A stretch of 64,000 nt of DNA from Acidisarcina polymorpha (GTDB lineage Bacteria; Acidobacteriota; Terriglobia; Terriglobales; Acidobacteriaceae), in NCBI RefSeq assembly GCF_003330725.1, contig NZ_CP030840.1, positions 2,294,001 through 2,358,000 on the forward strand, given 5' to 3'. The notes beneath the pieces were generated by a model. That model was not told the DNA's origin, did no database searches, and worked only from the letters and a program-made list of their open reading frames with translations. Numbering within the stretch: position 1 is the stretch's first letter; the number at the start of each line of letters is the position of its first letter. A program made the translations under genes and the position numbers. Of the stretch, positions 26,141 through 34,571 are shown piece after piece.

Positions 26141-26160
26141 CCTCAGGATGACACGGCTTT
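26141..26160. repeat. Dispersed GGATGACA word, upstream copy
   Basis: CCTCAGGATGACACGGCTTT in the spacer upstream of the PadR operon. A close copy, CTGAGGATGACACTGTTTTG, lies at 29584-29603 beyond the other end of the operon, and the reverse-complement type appears at 8265-8293. Such words are scattered in many bacterial intergenic regions. Confidence 0.5.
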
Positions 26161-26210
26161 GCTTGGGTTCCTTTATCTGGCTAGGTCGCTGGGCTGTGTT
26201 TGAGGTCTGT

Positions 26211-26251
26211 TATCCCACTCAAGCCGAGGTCGGCTTGAATGGGGCACCCTG
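26211..26251. repeat. Dispersed hairpin repeat, copy A
   Basis: CCCACTCAAGCC (26214-26225) and GGCTTGAATGGGG (26232-26244) form an inverted repeat with one mismatch and a six-base loop. The right arm continues as GCACCCTG, so 26233-26251 reads GCTTGAATGGGGCACCCTG. Three more copies lie at 29436-29474, 31351-31390 and 58676-58715, all intergenic and in the same orientation. Confidence 0.8.
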
Positions 26252-26266
26252 TAAATTTTCTTGTGC

Positions 26267-26302
26267 TTGACTTGTTCTTGTATTGGATTACGATATATTG
26301 CT
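26267..26302 (+). promoter_or_regulatory. Predicted promoter of the PadR-permease operon
   Basis: TTGACT at 26267-26272 and TACGAT at 26289-26294 (16-base spacing) resemble -35 and -10 boxes. The -10 box lies only eight bases before ATG 26303 and there is no Shine-Dalgarno site, so transcription would start at or near the ATG, giving a leaderless mRNA. The overlapping CGATATATTG is nearly palindromic and could be the PadR operator. Confidence 0.55.
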
Positions 26303-26648
<346 letters not shown>

Positions 26649-26656
<8 letters not shown>

Positions 26657-29396
26657 TTGGGCGGCGGAAGTACGGGCGCGGATTGCTTCGCTGAATCTGG
26701 AGCCGCTGCGGGAGGCGTCGGTGGTCGAGGAGTGTGGCCAGCACCTGCGGGACCGCTTTGAAGAGATGGTGGCCGGGGGCATGAGTGCGGCACAGGCGGA
26801 GCAAACGCTGCTGTCGGAGTTGGGCGACGGGGGGCTGCTGGAGGGGCTGAAGGCGACGGTCCGCCCGGCTGGGCCGCCGCTGGCACCGGGAGCCGACGGG
26901 GAGGAGGGTTTTTTCGCGGGAGCGGTAACCGATTTGCGCTATGGGGCCCGGCTGCTGCTGCGAAATCCGGGCTTCGCGATCATCGCGATTCTGTCGCTGG
27001 CGCTGGGGATCGGAGCGAACACGGCGATCTTTCAGTTGCTGGATGCGGTGCGCCTGCGGTCGCTGCCGGTGAAGGCGCCGGAGCAGCTGGGAGCGGTGCA
27101 AATAGTGGATTCGCCGAAGTGCTGCGATGGGGATTTCTATTCAACCGAGGCGGTGCTGACGGGGGCTCTCTGGAAGGCGATCAAGGAGCAGCAGCAGGGG
27201 TTTGCGGAGATTGCCGCCTGGTCCCCGACACGGGATGACCTGGGGCGAGGCGGCGAGGCGCGGTATGCGAACACACTGATGGTGACCGGCAATTTCTTTC
27301 ATGTGCTGGGAGTGGAGCCGCTGCTGGGCAGGCTGATTTCTCCGGCGGACGATACTTCTGGCTGCGGGGCACGGGCAGCGGTGCTGAGCTATGCGTTTTG
27401 GCAGCGTGAATTTGGCGGACGCGCGGAGGCGTTGCATGAAACGGTAGCGCTGAGCGGCCATGCTTTTCCGGTGATTGGGGTGACGCCGAAGAACTTCTTT
27501 GGGTTGGAAGTTGGGCAGAACTTCGATGTAGCGATCGCGCTCTGCAGCCAGCCGGTGTTTTCGACGAAGACGCCGCTGATGGACAATCCGACCGCGTGGT
27601 GGCTGGCAACGATCGGGCGGTTGAAACCGGGTTGGACGCTGAAGCGGGCTTCGACGCAGTTGGCAGCCATGGCTCCTGGGATCTTCGCGGCGACGGTACC
27701 GCCCACCTATGACGCGACCGGGCGGAAAGACTATTTATCGTTTCACCTGGGTGCGGCGCCGGCGGGGAATGGGGTATCGGCGATACGACGCGATTATGAG
27801 GACCCGCTGTGGCTGTTGCTGGGGCTGTCGGGTTTGGTTTTGCTGATTGCGTGCGCGAACCTGGCGAACTTGATGTTGGCGCAGGCGAGTTCCCGGCAGC
27901 GGGAGATGGCGTTACGGCTGACATTGGGCGCGTCGCGGGCGCGGCTGATTCGCCAGGTATTGGCGGAAAGCTTGTTGCTGGGGGGGCTGGGTACGGTTGC
28001 GGGGGCCGCTCTGGCGCAGGTGCTGAGTCGGGTGCTGATCAATTTTCTAAGCACTCAGGGAAACCACATTGAGGTGAAACTGACGCCGGACTGGCGGGTG
28101 CTGGGATTTGCAATCGGATTGTCGCTGCTGACTTGCCTGCTGTTTGGATTGGCGCCGGCGATTCAATCGGCGCGCACGGATCCGGGCACCGCCATGAAGG
28201 CGAGCGGGCGTGGAGCGACGGCGGGACGGGAGCGCTTTTTCCTGCGGCGGGCGCTGGTGGTCTCTCAGGTGGCGCTGTCTTTAGTGTTGCTGACCGGCGC
28301 TCTGCTGTTTGTGCGGACCTTTCAGACGTTGATTTCGATGAACGCCGGGTTCCGTCAAGAGCATCTGCTCGTAGCGAGCATCGACTATTCGCCATTGAAG
28401 CTGGCGGCGGGGAGCCAAATGGCTTTCAAGCGTGAGCTGGTTGAGCGAGTCCGGGCCATCCCTGGAGTGAGCTCGGCGGCCGAAACGCTGGTGGTCCCGA
28501 TGAGCCATGCAGGGTGGAACAATTTCGTCGATGTGGCGAAGGGTCCGCAGCGAACTTTGACAAACTTCAACCGGGTGAGCCCCGGATATTTTCAGACGAT
28601 GGAGACGCCGAGGCTGGCGGGGCGGGACTTCGGCGAGATGGATACGGTCAAATCGCCGCGCGTGGCGATTGTGAATGAGACCTTCGCGAAACTGTTGTTT
28701 GGCGGGGGGAATCCGGTGGGCAAGGTGTTCTCGGACTCAGGAAAGCCGGACCAGACCTACGAGGTCATCGGGCTGGTGAAGGACACGAAGTACTATGAGC
28801 TCCGCGAAGCGTCGATGCCGATTGTCTATGTCTCGTTCACGCAGGCGAACGGGCCGGAGATGCACTCGACCTTGATGATTCGTTCAGAGGAGGCGCTTCC
28901 GGCGCTGATTGGCGCGGTCAAGCGCACGGCTGGCGAGATGAACCCGGCGATGGTGTTGGAGTTCACAGTGTTGAAGACGCAGATACGCGAAGGCCTGCTG
29001 CGGGAGCGGCTGATGGCGACGCTCTCGGGCTTTTTTGGCGGCCTGGCAACGGTGTTGGCGACGATCGGCTTGTATGGGGTGATCTCGTACATGGTGCTGC
29101 GGCGGCGGAACGAGATTGGGATTCGAATGGCACTGGGCGCAAGCCGGCGCCGGATCCTCAACATGATTTTGAAAGAGGCGGGGATGTTGCTGCTGTTGGG
29201 AGTAGCAGTGGGCCTGGCGCTGACCTTCGTTGCCGGCAGGGCGGCGCAATCGCTGCTTTATGGGTTGACGTTTACAGACCCAGTGACACTGCTTGGTTCG
29301 GTGGTTGGATTGACCTTGGTGGCGATTCTGGCGAGTGTGCTGCCGGCGCAACGGGCTGCTTCGGTGCATCCAATGGTGGCGTTGCGGGAGGAATGA
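26649..29396 (+). CDS. ADOP-type ABC transporter permease
   Basis: A 915-residue acidobacterial duplicated orphan permease. After an N-terminal cytoplasmic prefix domain (about 1-85) come two MacB-PCD/FtsX units. Unit 1 has a helix near 110 ([20 protein letters not shown]), a large extracytoplasmic domain, and three helices at about 390-510 ([23 protein letters not shown]). Unit 2 starts with [22 protein letters not shown] and ends with three helices including [24 protein letters not shown]. The two [30 protein letters not shown] motifs confirm duplication. No ATPase is encoded alongside, hence orphan. Substrate is unknown; lipids, peptides or drugs are possible by MacB analogy. Confidence 0.94.
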
Positions 29397-29435
29397 TGGG
29401 GTGGTTGGTTGCTACTCTTGTGATTCGACTTTGCA

Positions 29436-29474
29436 TCTCACTAAAACCAAGGCCCGCTTAAATGGGGCACCCTG
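29436..29474. repeat. Dispersed hairpin repeat, copy B
   Basis: 29456-29474 reads GCTTAAATGGGGCACCCTG, 18 of 19 bases identical to copy A, in the same orientation. The left arm (TCTCACTAAAACC) is degenerate. It lies 40 bases after the permease stop, so copies A and B bracket the PadR-permease operon as direct repeats about 3.2 kb apart. Confidence 0.75.
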
Positions 29475-29583
29475 GGATGTGGTGCGCGAACTTAGTTCCC
29501 AGGGATCGGGGTTGGTGGGGATTCTTTACATACATGCTTCTCCGGAAACGTTGTTTAGCTTCGAGGTGCGCGGTCCTGCTTCA

Positions 29584-29603
29584 CTGAGGATGACACTGTT
29601 TTG
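29584..29603. repeat. Dispersed GGATGACA word, downstream copy
   Basis: CTGAGGATGACACTGTTTTG matches the word at 26141-26160 in the same orientation, so this repeat type also flanks the permease operon on both sides. Confidence 0.45.
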
Positions 29604-29644
29604 TGGGTGGGCATTGAGCGTGAAAATGCTATACACTTCCGCGC

Positions 29645-29806
29645 ATGCCTTTAATTCTTATTCTCGTGATCTTGTTGTTACTGTTCGGCGGCGGTGGCTA
29701 CTATATGGGCCCTGGCGTTGGATACTATGGCGGCGGCGGAATCAGTCTCATTCTGCTGATCGTGATTATCTACCTGCTTTTTGGCAGAGGACGCGCACGA
29801 CTCTAA
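29645..29806 (+). CDS. DUF3309-like 53-residue membrane protein
   Basis: A short gene encoding MPLILILVILLLLFGGGGYY, a Gly/Tyr-rich middle and a second helix (SLILLIVIIYLLFGRGRARL). The layout of two hydrophobic helices around a glycine-rich turn, ending in a basic tail, matches DUF3309. Proteins of that family are tiny inner-membrane proteins of unknown role. The stop at 29804-29806 is followed 40 bases later by a strong hairpin. Conserved pattern, length and terminator support a real gene. Confidence 0.8.
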   Translation: MPLILILVILLLLFGGGGYYMGPGVGYYGGGGISLILLIVIIYLLFGRGRARL

Positions 29807-29846
29807 AGTATTTCTGCAACCGGTATTGAGCGCCAGGACAGGCGTG

Positions 29847-29886
29847 GCTGGCCCTTTGCTAGAGAAAGGGCCAGCATGACTTTCAT
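29847..29886 (+). terminator. Terminator hairpin after the DUF3309-like gene
   Basis: GCTGGCCCTTT (29847-29857) pairs perfectly with AAAGGGCCAGC (29865-29875) around a seven-base loop, followed by ATGACTTTCATTT. The GC-rich 11-base stem fits a rho-independent terminator, though the T tract is interrupted. It could also end the convergent esterase transcript. Confidence 0.65.
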
Positions 29887-29986
29887 TTAACACCGGGTTT
29901 GCGGACGCTTCTAGGCTGGCGTCCGTGTGGTTTCTGCAGCCCGCTTCGCTCCCTCAGCGAGACATGTTTAGGATGGCAGCTCTAGC

Positions 29987-31087
29987 CTAGCGATTGACGA
30001 TAGCTACGCGGAACGGCGGCTTGGCCGCTTCGGCGGGATCCTGCGTGTAGCTTTCGGTCGTTTTGGCCGGATCGTAACCGCGCCATAGCCAGATCATCTC
30101 TTCGGCAAACTCCGCGCCGCCGACACCGGCGGTGTGGGGGCCCGTGCCGAAGGAAAATCGGAAATCGTAGCCTTTCAACTTGAGCGCGTTGGCCATGCGG
30201 ATGTTGGCCGTGGGCCATGAACCGTATTTAGGATTCTCCTGATCGTTGCTGCCGTCCTGCAGCCAGACCCGCAGGTTGCGATGGTCTTCGCGCAAGATCT
30301 TTTCCGGATAGTCCTGACCACCGTCGGGAACGGTAGGGTCCTCGTGCCACTGGATGGCGGTGAAAGAGCCGATCCACGAAATGACCCGGCTGAAGTCGCC
30401 AGCCCGCTGCCAGGCGGCGTTGAAGGAGCAGATGCCGCCGGAGCTGAGGCCGGTGATGGCGCGGGAGTAGGCGTCGGTGCGGAGGTTGTAGCGTTCGGCG
30501 ACCTTGGGCAGCAGTTCGTCATGGAGAAAGCGGGCGTAGCGGTCGGAGACGGTGTCGTATTCGGTCGAGCGTATGGAGTCTTTGAGGGTGCGGGACCACT
30601 TCTTGCCATAGGCGTCGACGAAGCGATAGGTGGGTGTGTCCGGCGAGGCGGAGATGTCGCCGGGGTTGGTGAAGACGGCAATGATGACCGGGATTTTCCC
30701 GGCGGCGATGAGGTTGTCGAGGACGTTCAAGGCGGGATGGTCCCCGTCGCGATGGGCGTAGCCTTCTCCATCCTGGAAGACCATGACGGCGGCGGCCTTC
30801 TTCGGGTCATATTGGGCAGGAACATAGATCCAGTAATCGCTGACCATGCCGTCATAGATCTGGCTGCGGAGGCTCAGCCGCGGGGAGAGGGTACCGGCGG
30901 GGATGCCGGGATGCTGGAGGGCGTCGCCGGTCAGCGGCGGCGGCGCGGGAGCGGGGCCGGAGTTGGGGCCGCCGGGCTGCTGGGCGGCGGAGGGAGTGAC
31001 GGGCGGCTGTTGGGCGATCGACTGAATGGATAGAGTCAAAACTGTTATTGCCAGAGATGCTAGAGACAGACTGCGATGAGTGCCCAA
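29987..31087 (-). CDS. Secreted alpha/beta-hydrolase esterase, enterochelin-esterase-like
   Basis: A 366-residue protein with a signal peptide (residues 1-25, ending SIAQ), then a Pro/Gln-rich linker (27-55) and a Fes/IroE/YieL-like esterase domain. Evidence: VSDYWIYVPAQYDPKKAAAV, MVFQDGEGYAHRDG, the nucleophile elbow GLSSGG (Ser in ITGLSSGGICSFNAAW), and a late GPHTAGVGG His segment. Relatives hydrolyse siderophore esters or sugar and feruloyl esters; the signal peptide places it outside the cytoplasm, favouring carbohydrate esters. It is a single minus-strand gene converging on the DUF3309-like gene. Confidence 0.87.
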   Translation of the reverse strand: MGTHRSLSLASLAITVLTLSIQSIAQQPPVTPSAAQQPGGPNSGPAPAPPPLTGDALQHPGIPAGTLSPRLSLRSQIYDGMVSDYWIYVPAQYDPKKAAAVMVFQDGEGYAHRDGDHPALNVLDNLIAAGKIPVIIAVFTNPGDISASPDTPTYRFVDAYGKKWSRTLKDSIRSTEYDTVSDRYARFLHDELLPKVAERYNLRTDAYSRAITGLSSGGICSFNAAWQRAGDFSRVISWIGSFTAIQWHEDPTVPDGGQDYPEKILREDHRNLRVWLQDGSNDQENPKYGSWPTANIRMANALKLKGYDFRFSFGTGPHTAGVGGAEFAEEMIWLWRGYDPAKTTESYTQDPAEAAKPPFRVAIVNR

Positions 31088-31280
31088 AAATCTTCTCCGT
31101 TGGTGAAAATACTGCTTCCCGAAAGCGGCTTGCCGGGGACGTCTTCAGCGTCAGAGGAAGGATACATCTTCGGTGCAGGGTTCGGGGCTGGAAGGGAGTG
31201 CGGTGTGGTTATGGGACCGAATCCGCTGGCAGTTTTGTCAGCACGGGGCGGCCTGCTGCAGTCCTGGTCTGGTTTGGATG

Positions 31281-31316
31281 GGGTTGGTTCGGATGGGACG
31301 GGGGTTGGTTCGGATG
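31281..31316. repeat. 15-base direct repeat pair
   Basis: GGGTTGGTTCGGATG occurs at 31281-31295 and again at 31302-31316 with six bases between; a weaker third copy (GGTTTGGATG) precedes them at 31271-31280. Confidence 0.75.
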
Positions 31317-31350
31317 AGTAGCACTGTTGCATTCCATTTAGATTAGCTAT

Positions 31351-31390
31351 CCCACTCAGGCCCCAAGAACGGGCTTGGATGAGGCACCTG
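31351..31390. repeat. Dispersed hairpin repeat, copy C
   Basis: CCCACTCAGGCCC and GGGCTTGGATGAGGCACC form a decayed version of the hairpin in copies A and D, in the same orientation, in the spacer upstream of the DUF971 gene. Confidence 0.6.
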
Positions 31391-31567
31391 TGATGTTTCA
31401 AGAGGTTGTCCATTCGATTCGAACCGGAGAAGCTGGATGTGACGAGCAACTAGGATCTTCAGAGGGGCCCTCCGTAGTGGGTCAACGGGTTTCATGGCGA
31501 AGTTCGGGTTCATGTGAGGTTTGGGTTCGCTCTGGCCGGGGTCGGCTGGGTGGGGGAGAATAGAGCT

Positions 31568-32002
31568 ATGAGTCATGAGGGAATCCGGTTTGTCAGTGAG
31601 GATGAGGCGAAGCGTGGCGATCTGGCTGCTCGCGAGCTGCCGAAAGAGGCGATCGAGCCGGAGCGTGTGAAGGTCCATAAGACCGAAGGCACGGGGATGG
31701 AGATCGACTGGAAGGACGGCCACCATAGCTCGTGGAGCTTCAAGTGGCTGCGCGATGGGTGTCCGTGCGCGACGTGCAATGAAGAGAGGGAGCGTGAGGG
31801 GCGCAAGCCGGGAGAGCCGAAGGCTGCTCCAAAGGAGCTACTGCCTTTTTACAAGGCGCCACCGCTGCCGGAGAAGGTGACTCCAGTAGGAAGATATGCG
31901 GTGAGCTTCGGTTGGAATGATGGGCATACGAGTGGGATCTATTCTTGGGATTATCTGCGGCGGCATTGTCTTTGTGAGGCTTGCCGGGGAAGCCTGGTTT
32001 GA
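31568..32002 (+). CDS. DUF971 (gamma-butyrobetaine hydroxylase-like N-terminal domain) protein
   Basis: A 144-residue protein started at ATG 31568. The DUF971 fold is visible: MEIDWKDGHHSSWSFKWLRD, GCPCATC, then YAVSFGWNDGHTSGIYSWDY and a second Cys-rich end (RRHCLCEACRG). The four conserved Cys could bind zinc or an iron-sulfur cluster. DUF971 proteins often accompany Mrp-type cluster carriers, but none is nearby. It ends 124 bases before the polysaccharide region begins. Confidence 0.85.
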   Translation: MSHEGIRFVSEDEAKRGDLAARELPKEAIEPERVKVHKTEGTGMEIDWKDGHHSSWSFKWLRDGCPCATCNEEREREGRKPGEPKAAPKELLPFYKAPPLPEKVTPVGRYAVSFGWNDGHTSGIYSWDYLRRHCLCEACRGSLV

Positions 32003-32126
32003 GGGCTGTGGATGTGGTTTTTCGTGATCGGTTCGCTCCTGCGGATCCTCGTCGAGGGACCAACGCTGCTCTCTTCGGCAGATGACGATCAATACTCCTT
32101 TCATCTCAACATGTCACCGCAACATG

Positions 32127-33128
32127 TCATCGCAACATGGGGTTGCCCAAAATTTTGTCCAGCCGATTGGCGACACGGCAGAGCAACACCCATAGGCGGG
32201 CTAAACCTAGCGGGAGGGTCAGCACCGGGTAGATAAAAAGATGGTAGCGCCAGTTATCGAAGAAGAGCGGCCTCAAGACTTGGTCCGGATCTTCGTCGGT
32301 AAACCCACTCGCCTTGCTCCTTGCCAGCGAAAGATATGTGGGGAAGAACACTTGCTGCGCACCGTTTAAAATTATGCGTACAAGCGGCGCGTCTACCAAC
32401 CAAGCTTCCGTGATGCGCTTGAGATTCGTGCCAAAGATCGTAACAAGGGCGTATCCACCTCGGTTTTCATCCCCACCTCCGGCAACGAGACAGTCGTGGA
32501 CCACGGCTCCTTTCCGAAAATGGCGCAGAACCGTGTACGTCCAACTCAGCTGCACAAGGCCGGTTCCAATAATGTCGGTAAACGGCAGGTGAGGCAGCTC
32601 GGAGACCCGCCGTTTGTCAATGATATTGCTGGTGATAAAAGTCAGAAAAACATGCGTCCTGAGCGCGAAAGTGACGGGATCGTGAACGATTTCGATTCGA
32701 GGTTGTCTGGTCGGCGCTCTAGGTTCCGCACCTGCAACAATCGGCGCCGCCCGCAAATGCACTAGGTCGAATTCGCTCGATGCCAAAAGGCCCAGGACAA
32801 CCTCGACTCCTCGCGGCAGAATGACGTCATCATCACCCACGATCCACACGTATCTTCCAGATGCCTGGGTGAAACATTGGACGAAGTTGGCTTCGGCTCC
32901 AATATTTTCATGGTTGCGAATGCCTCGGAAGACCAGGCCGCGAAGCCGGAATTCCTCCATCGTCGCTGGCGTTTCGTCGGGCGAAGCGTTGTCCGAGATG
33001 ATCAATTCCACTCGCGACTCGCCATTGAGTTGAGGAACTAGAGACTCCAGCAACCGCGCCAGATAAAGGCTTCGGTTATAGGTAGGAATCGCAATCGTCA
33101 GCAGGAATGGTTCGGTGGCCATGCTCAA
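32127..33128 (-). CDS. Family 2 glycosyltransferase
   Basis: The 333-residue protein begins with the GT-A fold: LLTIAIPTYNRSLYLARLLESL, SDNASPDETPATMEEF, and the metal-binding acidic cluster VWIVGDDDVILPRG near residue 100. The C-terminal half has no clear transmembrane helix until a hydrophobic stretch near residue 305 (FIYPVLTLPLGLARLWVLL). It would add a sugar from an NDP donor to the growing surface glycan. It stands alone on the minus strand at the left edge of the polysaccharide locus. Confidence 0.9.
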   Translation of the reverse strand: MSMATEPFLLTIAIPTYNRSLYLARLLESLVPQLNGESRVELIISDNASPDETPATMEEFRLRGLVFRGIRNHENIGAEANFVQCFTQASGRYVWIVGDDDVILPRGVEVVLGLLASSEFDLVHLRAAPIVAGAEPRAPTRQPRIEIVHDPVTFALRTHVFLTFITSNIIDKRRVSELPHLPFTDIIGTGLVQLSWTYTVLRHFRKGAVVHDCLVAGGGDENRGGYALVTIFGTNLKRITEAWLVDAPLVRIILNGAQQVFFPTYLSLARSKASGFTDEDPDQVLRPLFFDNWRYHLFIYPVLTLPLGLARLWVLLCRVANRLDKILGNPMLR

Positions 33129-33303
33129 TTGGTGATGCTAGCAGATTCCCGCTGCTTCGAAGCCGCGTTGGTTTCAGGATGAGGGCGCGCTGCGGGTGCG
33201 TACTTCAAAGGGGGAAGGAGTCTCAACCGAAGGCCGTCAGCGTGGCTATTCACCGCGCCAGCCAGCTTCACCCTCTACTCCCGCTGCAATATAATCTTGG
33301 AAC

Positions 33304-34278
33304 ATGCCCCATTCATCAGAAGCAACCACAATTCTTCCTGCGAATCTTGAGCTAGCCGCGCTCCGCTCCCAATATGAGGCAGGAGCGTTGAACAAGGCAG
33401 CCTATAGCCGGGAAGTCTGGCCGATGCACGAACGACTCTTTGAGTATTCTCGATTTCTCGCCGATACCAATGTCGGGGCGATCGAGATTAATGCCGATGG
33501 CGTGATTTTTCAGCTACGTGATCCTGATCTTAAATTATGGTGCAGCCGGCGGGACCGGGGTCATGTCGCTATGACAAATCTCAATTTTCGCAATTATGAG
33601 CCGGAGGAGATGCGGGCAGTTCTTCAATTGGCGAGGGTCTGCAACACCATCTTCGACATCGGGGCAAACGTTGGTCTTTACAGCATCGCGCTCGGTCAGC
33701 GCTTTCCGTCTTCGAAGGTCATGGCCTTTGAGCCTGTCCCCGATACTTATCGGGAGTTGTGCCGCAACCTCACGCTGAATTCGATAAGCAATGTAACCAC
33801 ATTCAATGTGGGTCTATCGGACCGCTGCTGGGATGCTCCGTTCTTCTTCGATCCTACTGTTTCCGGGGCTGCTTCCGGCGCGCCTCTCGGTTCCGAATAT
33901 CCAGTCACGGAATCATTGACCTGCCCTGTGGAGACGTTAGACTCGTTTGTGGAGCGGACGGGAGTGGCGCCGGACTTTATCAAGTGCGATGTTGAGGGCG
34001 GCGAACTGGCGGTGTTTCGCGGAGCTACACAACTACTCGAGCGATCCAAGCCAATTGTCTTTACGGAGATGCTCAGAAAGTGGTCGGCGCGTTTCGGGTA
34101 TCATCCGAATGACATTATCGCGCTCTTCCGGGATGCCGGCTATGAGTGTTTTTTTCTTTCCGCAGGAACGCTTCACCGCTTTCTCGAGATGGATGAGAGC
34201 ACCGTCGAAACGAACTTCTTCTTCCTGCACAGCCAGCGGCATCTCGAAGTGGCGCGTGTTCTGGGATTAATGAAATAG
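33304..34278 (+). CDS. FkbM-family methyltransferase
   Basis: A 324-residue SAM-dependent O-methyltransferase. The SAM-binding site is IFDIGANVGLYSIALGQRF (about residues 117-135), followed by MAFEPVPDTYRELCRNL and the FkbM-specific IKCDVEGGELAVFRGA (about 223-238). The first 100 residues form an extra N-terminal region without a recognised domain. In polysaccharide loci FkbM enzymes methylate sugar hydroxyls. It is divergent from the GT2 gene and 293 bases before the beta-helix gene. Confidence 0.92.
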   Translation: MPHSSEATTILPANLELAALRSQYEAGALNKAAYSREVWPMHERLFEYSRFLADTNVGAIEINADGVIFQLRDPDLKLWCSRRDRGHVAMTNLNFRNYEPEEMRAVLQLARVCNTIFDIGANVGLYSIALGQRFPSSKVMAFEPVPDTYRELCRNLTLNSISNVTTFNVGLSDRCWDAPFFFDPTVSGAASGAPLGSEYPVTESLTCPVETLDSFVERTGVAPDFIKCDVEGGELAVFRGATQLLERSKPIVFTEMLRKWSARFGYHPNDIIALFRDAGYECFFLSAGTLHRFLEMDESTVETNFFFLHSQRHLEVARVLGLMK

Positions 34279-34571
34279 GCGCGGTCAGTTCAGCGGGTTC
34301 GCCCACTCGCCTCGATTCGGCTAGCGGTCTGGTTGCGAATGGCTTAGTAACGTGCGTGCAGGCCTGGCTGAGGACGTAGCTTTTCCCAAGAACCGGCGAA
34401 GAACTCATATTCAATTTAGAGAAGTGTTCGAAGGCGCAGCTTGTGGTTGCGATGGGCCAGCCGCAACTTGTAGTTCGGTTTGGCGATTGTTTATGCTAAC
34501 TATCGAATACTGAAGACATATCGCGAGGGCGGCTGGCTGAGCACGAATGCTATGGCAACTCCCGCTAGATC

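Larger units (their letters stand above)
31088..31567. other. Spacer with repeats between esterase and DUF971 genes
   Basis: This 480-base spacer between divergent genes shows no convincing coding region. It contains a 15-base direct repeat, GGGTTGGTTCGGATG, at 31281-31295 and 31302-31316, and copy C of the dispersed hairpin repeat at 31351-31390. A long minus-strand open frame (31060-31449) is Pro/Ser-rich and overlaps the esterase start, so I did not call it. Confidence 0.55.

Noticed and set aside
30281-31033. 250-codon Gly/Val-rich frame opposite the esterase
   Set aside because: Composition reflects the antisense of the secreted esterase; no ribosome-binding site or domain.
31060-31449. 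Pro/Ser-rich minus-strand frame upstream of the esterase
   Set aside because: It overlaps the esterase start and runs through repeats; no family match.
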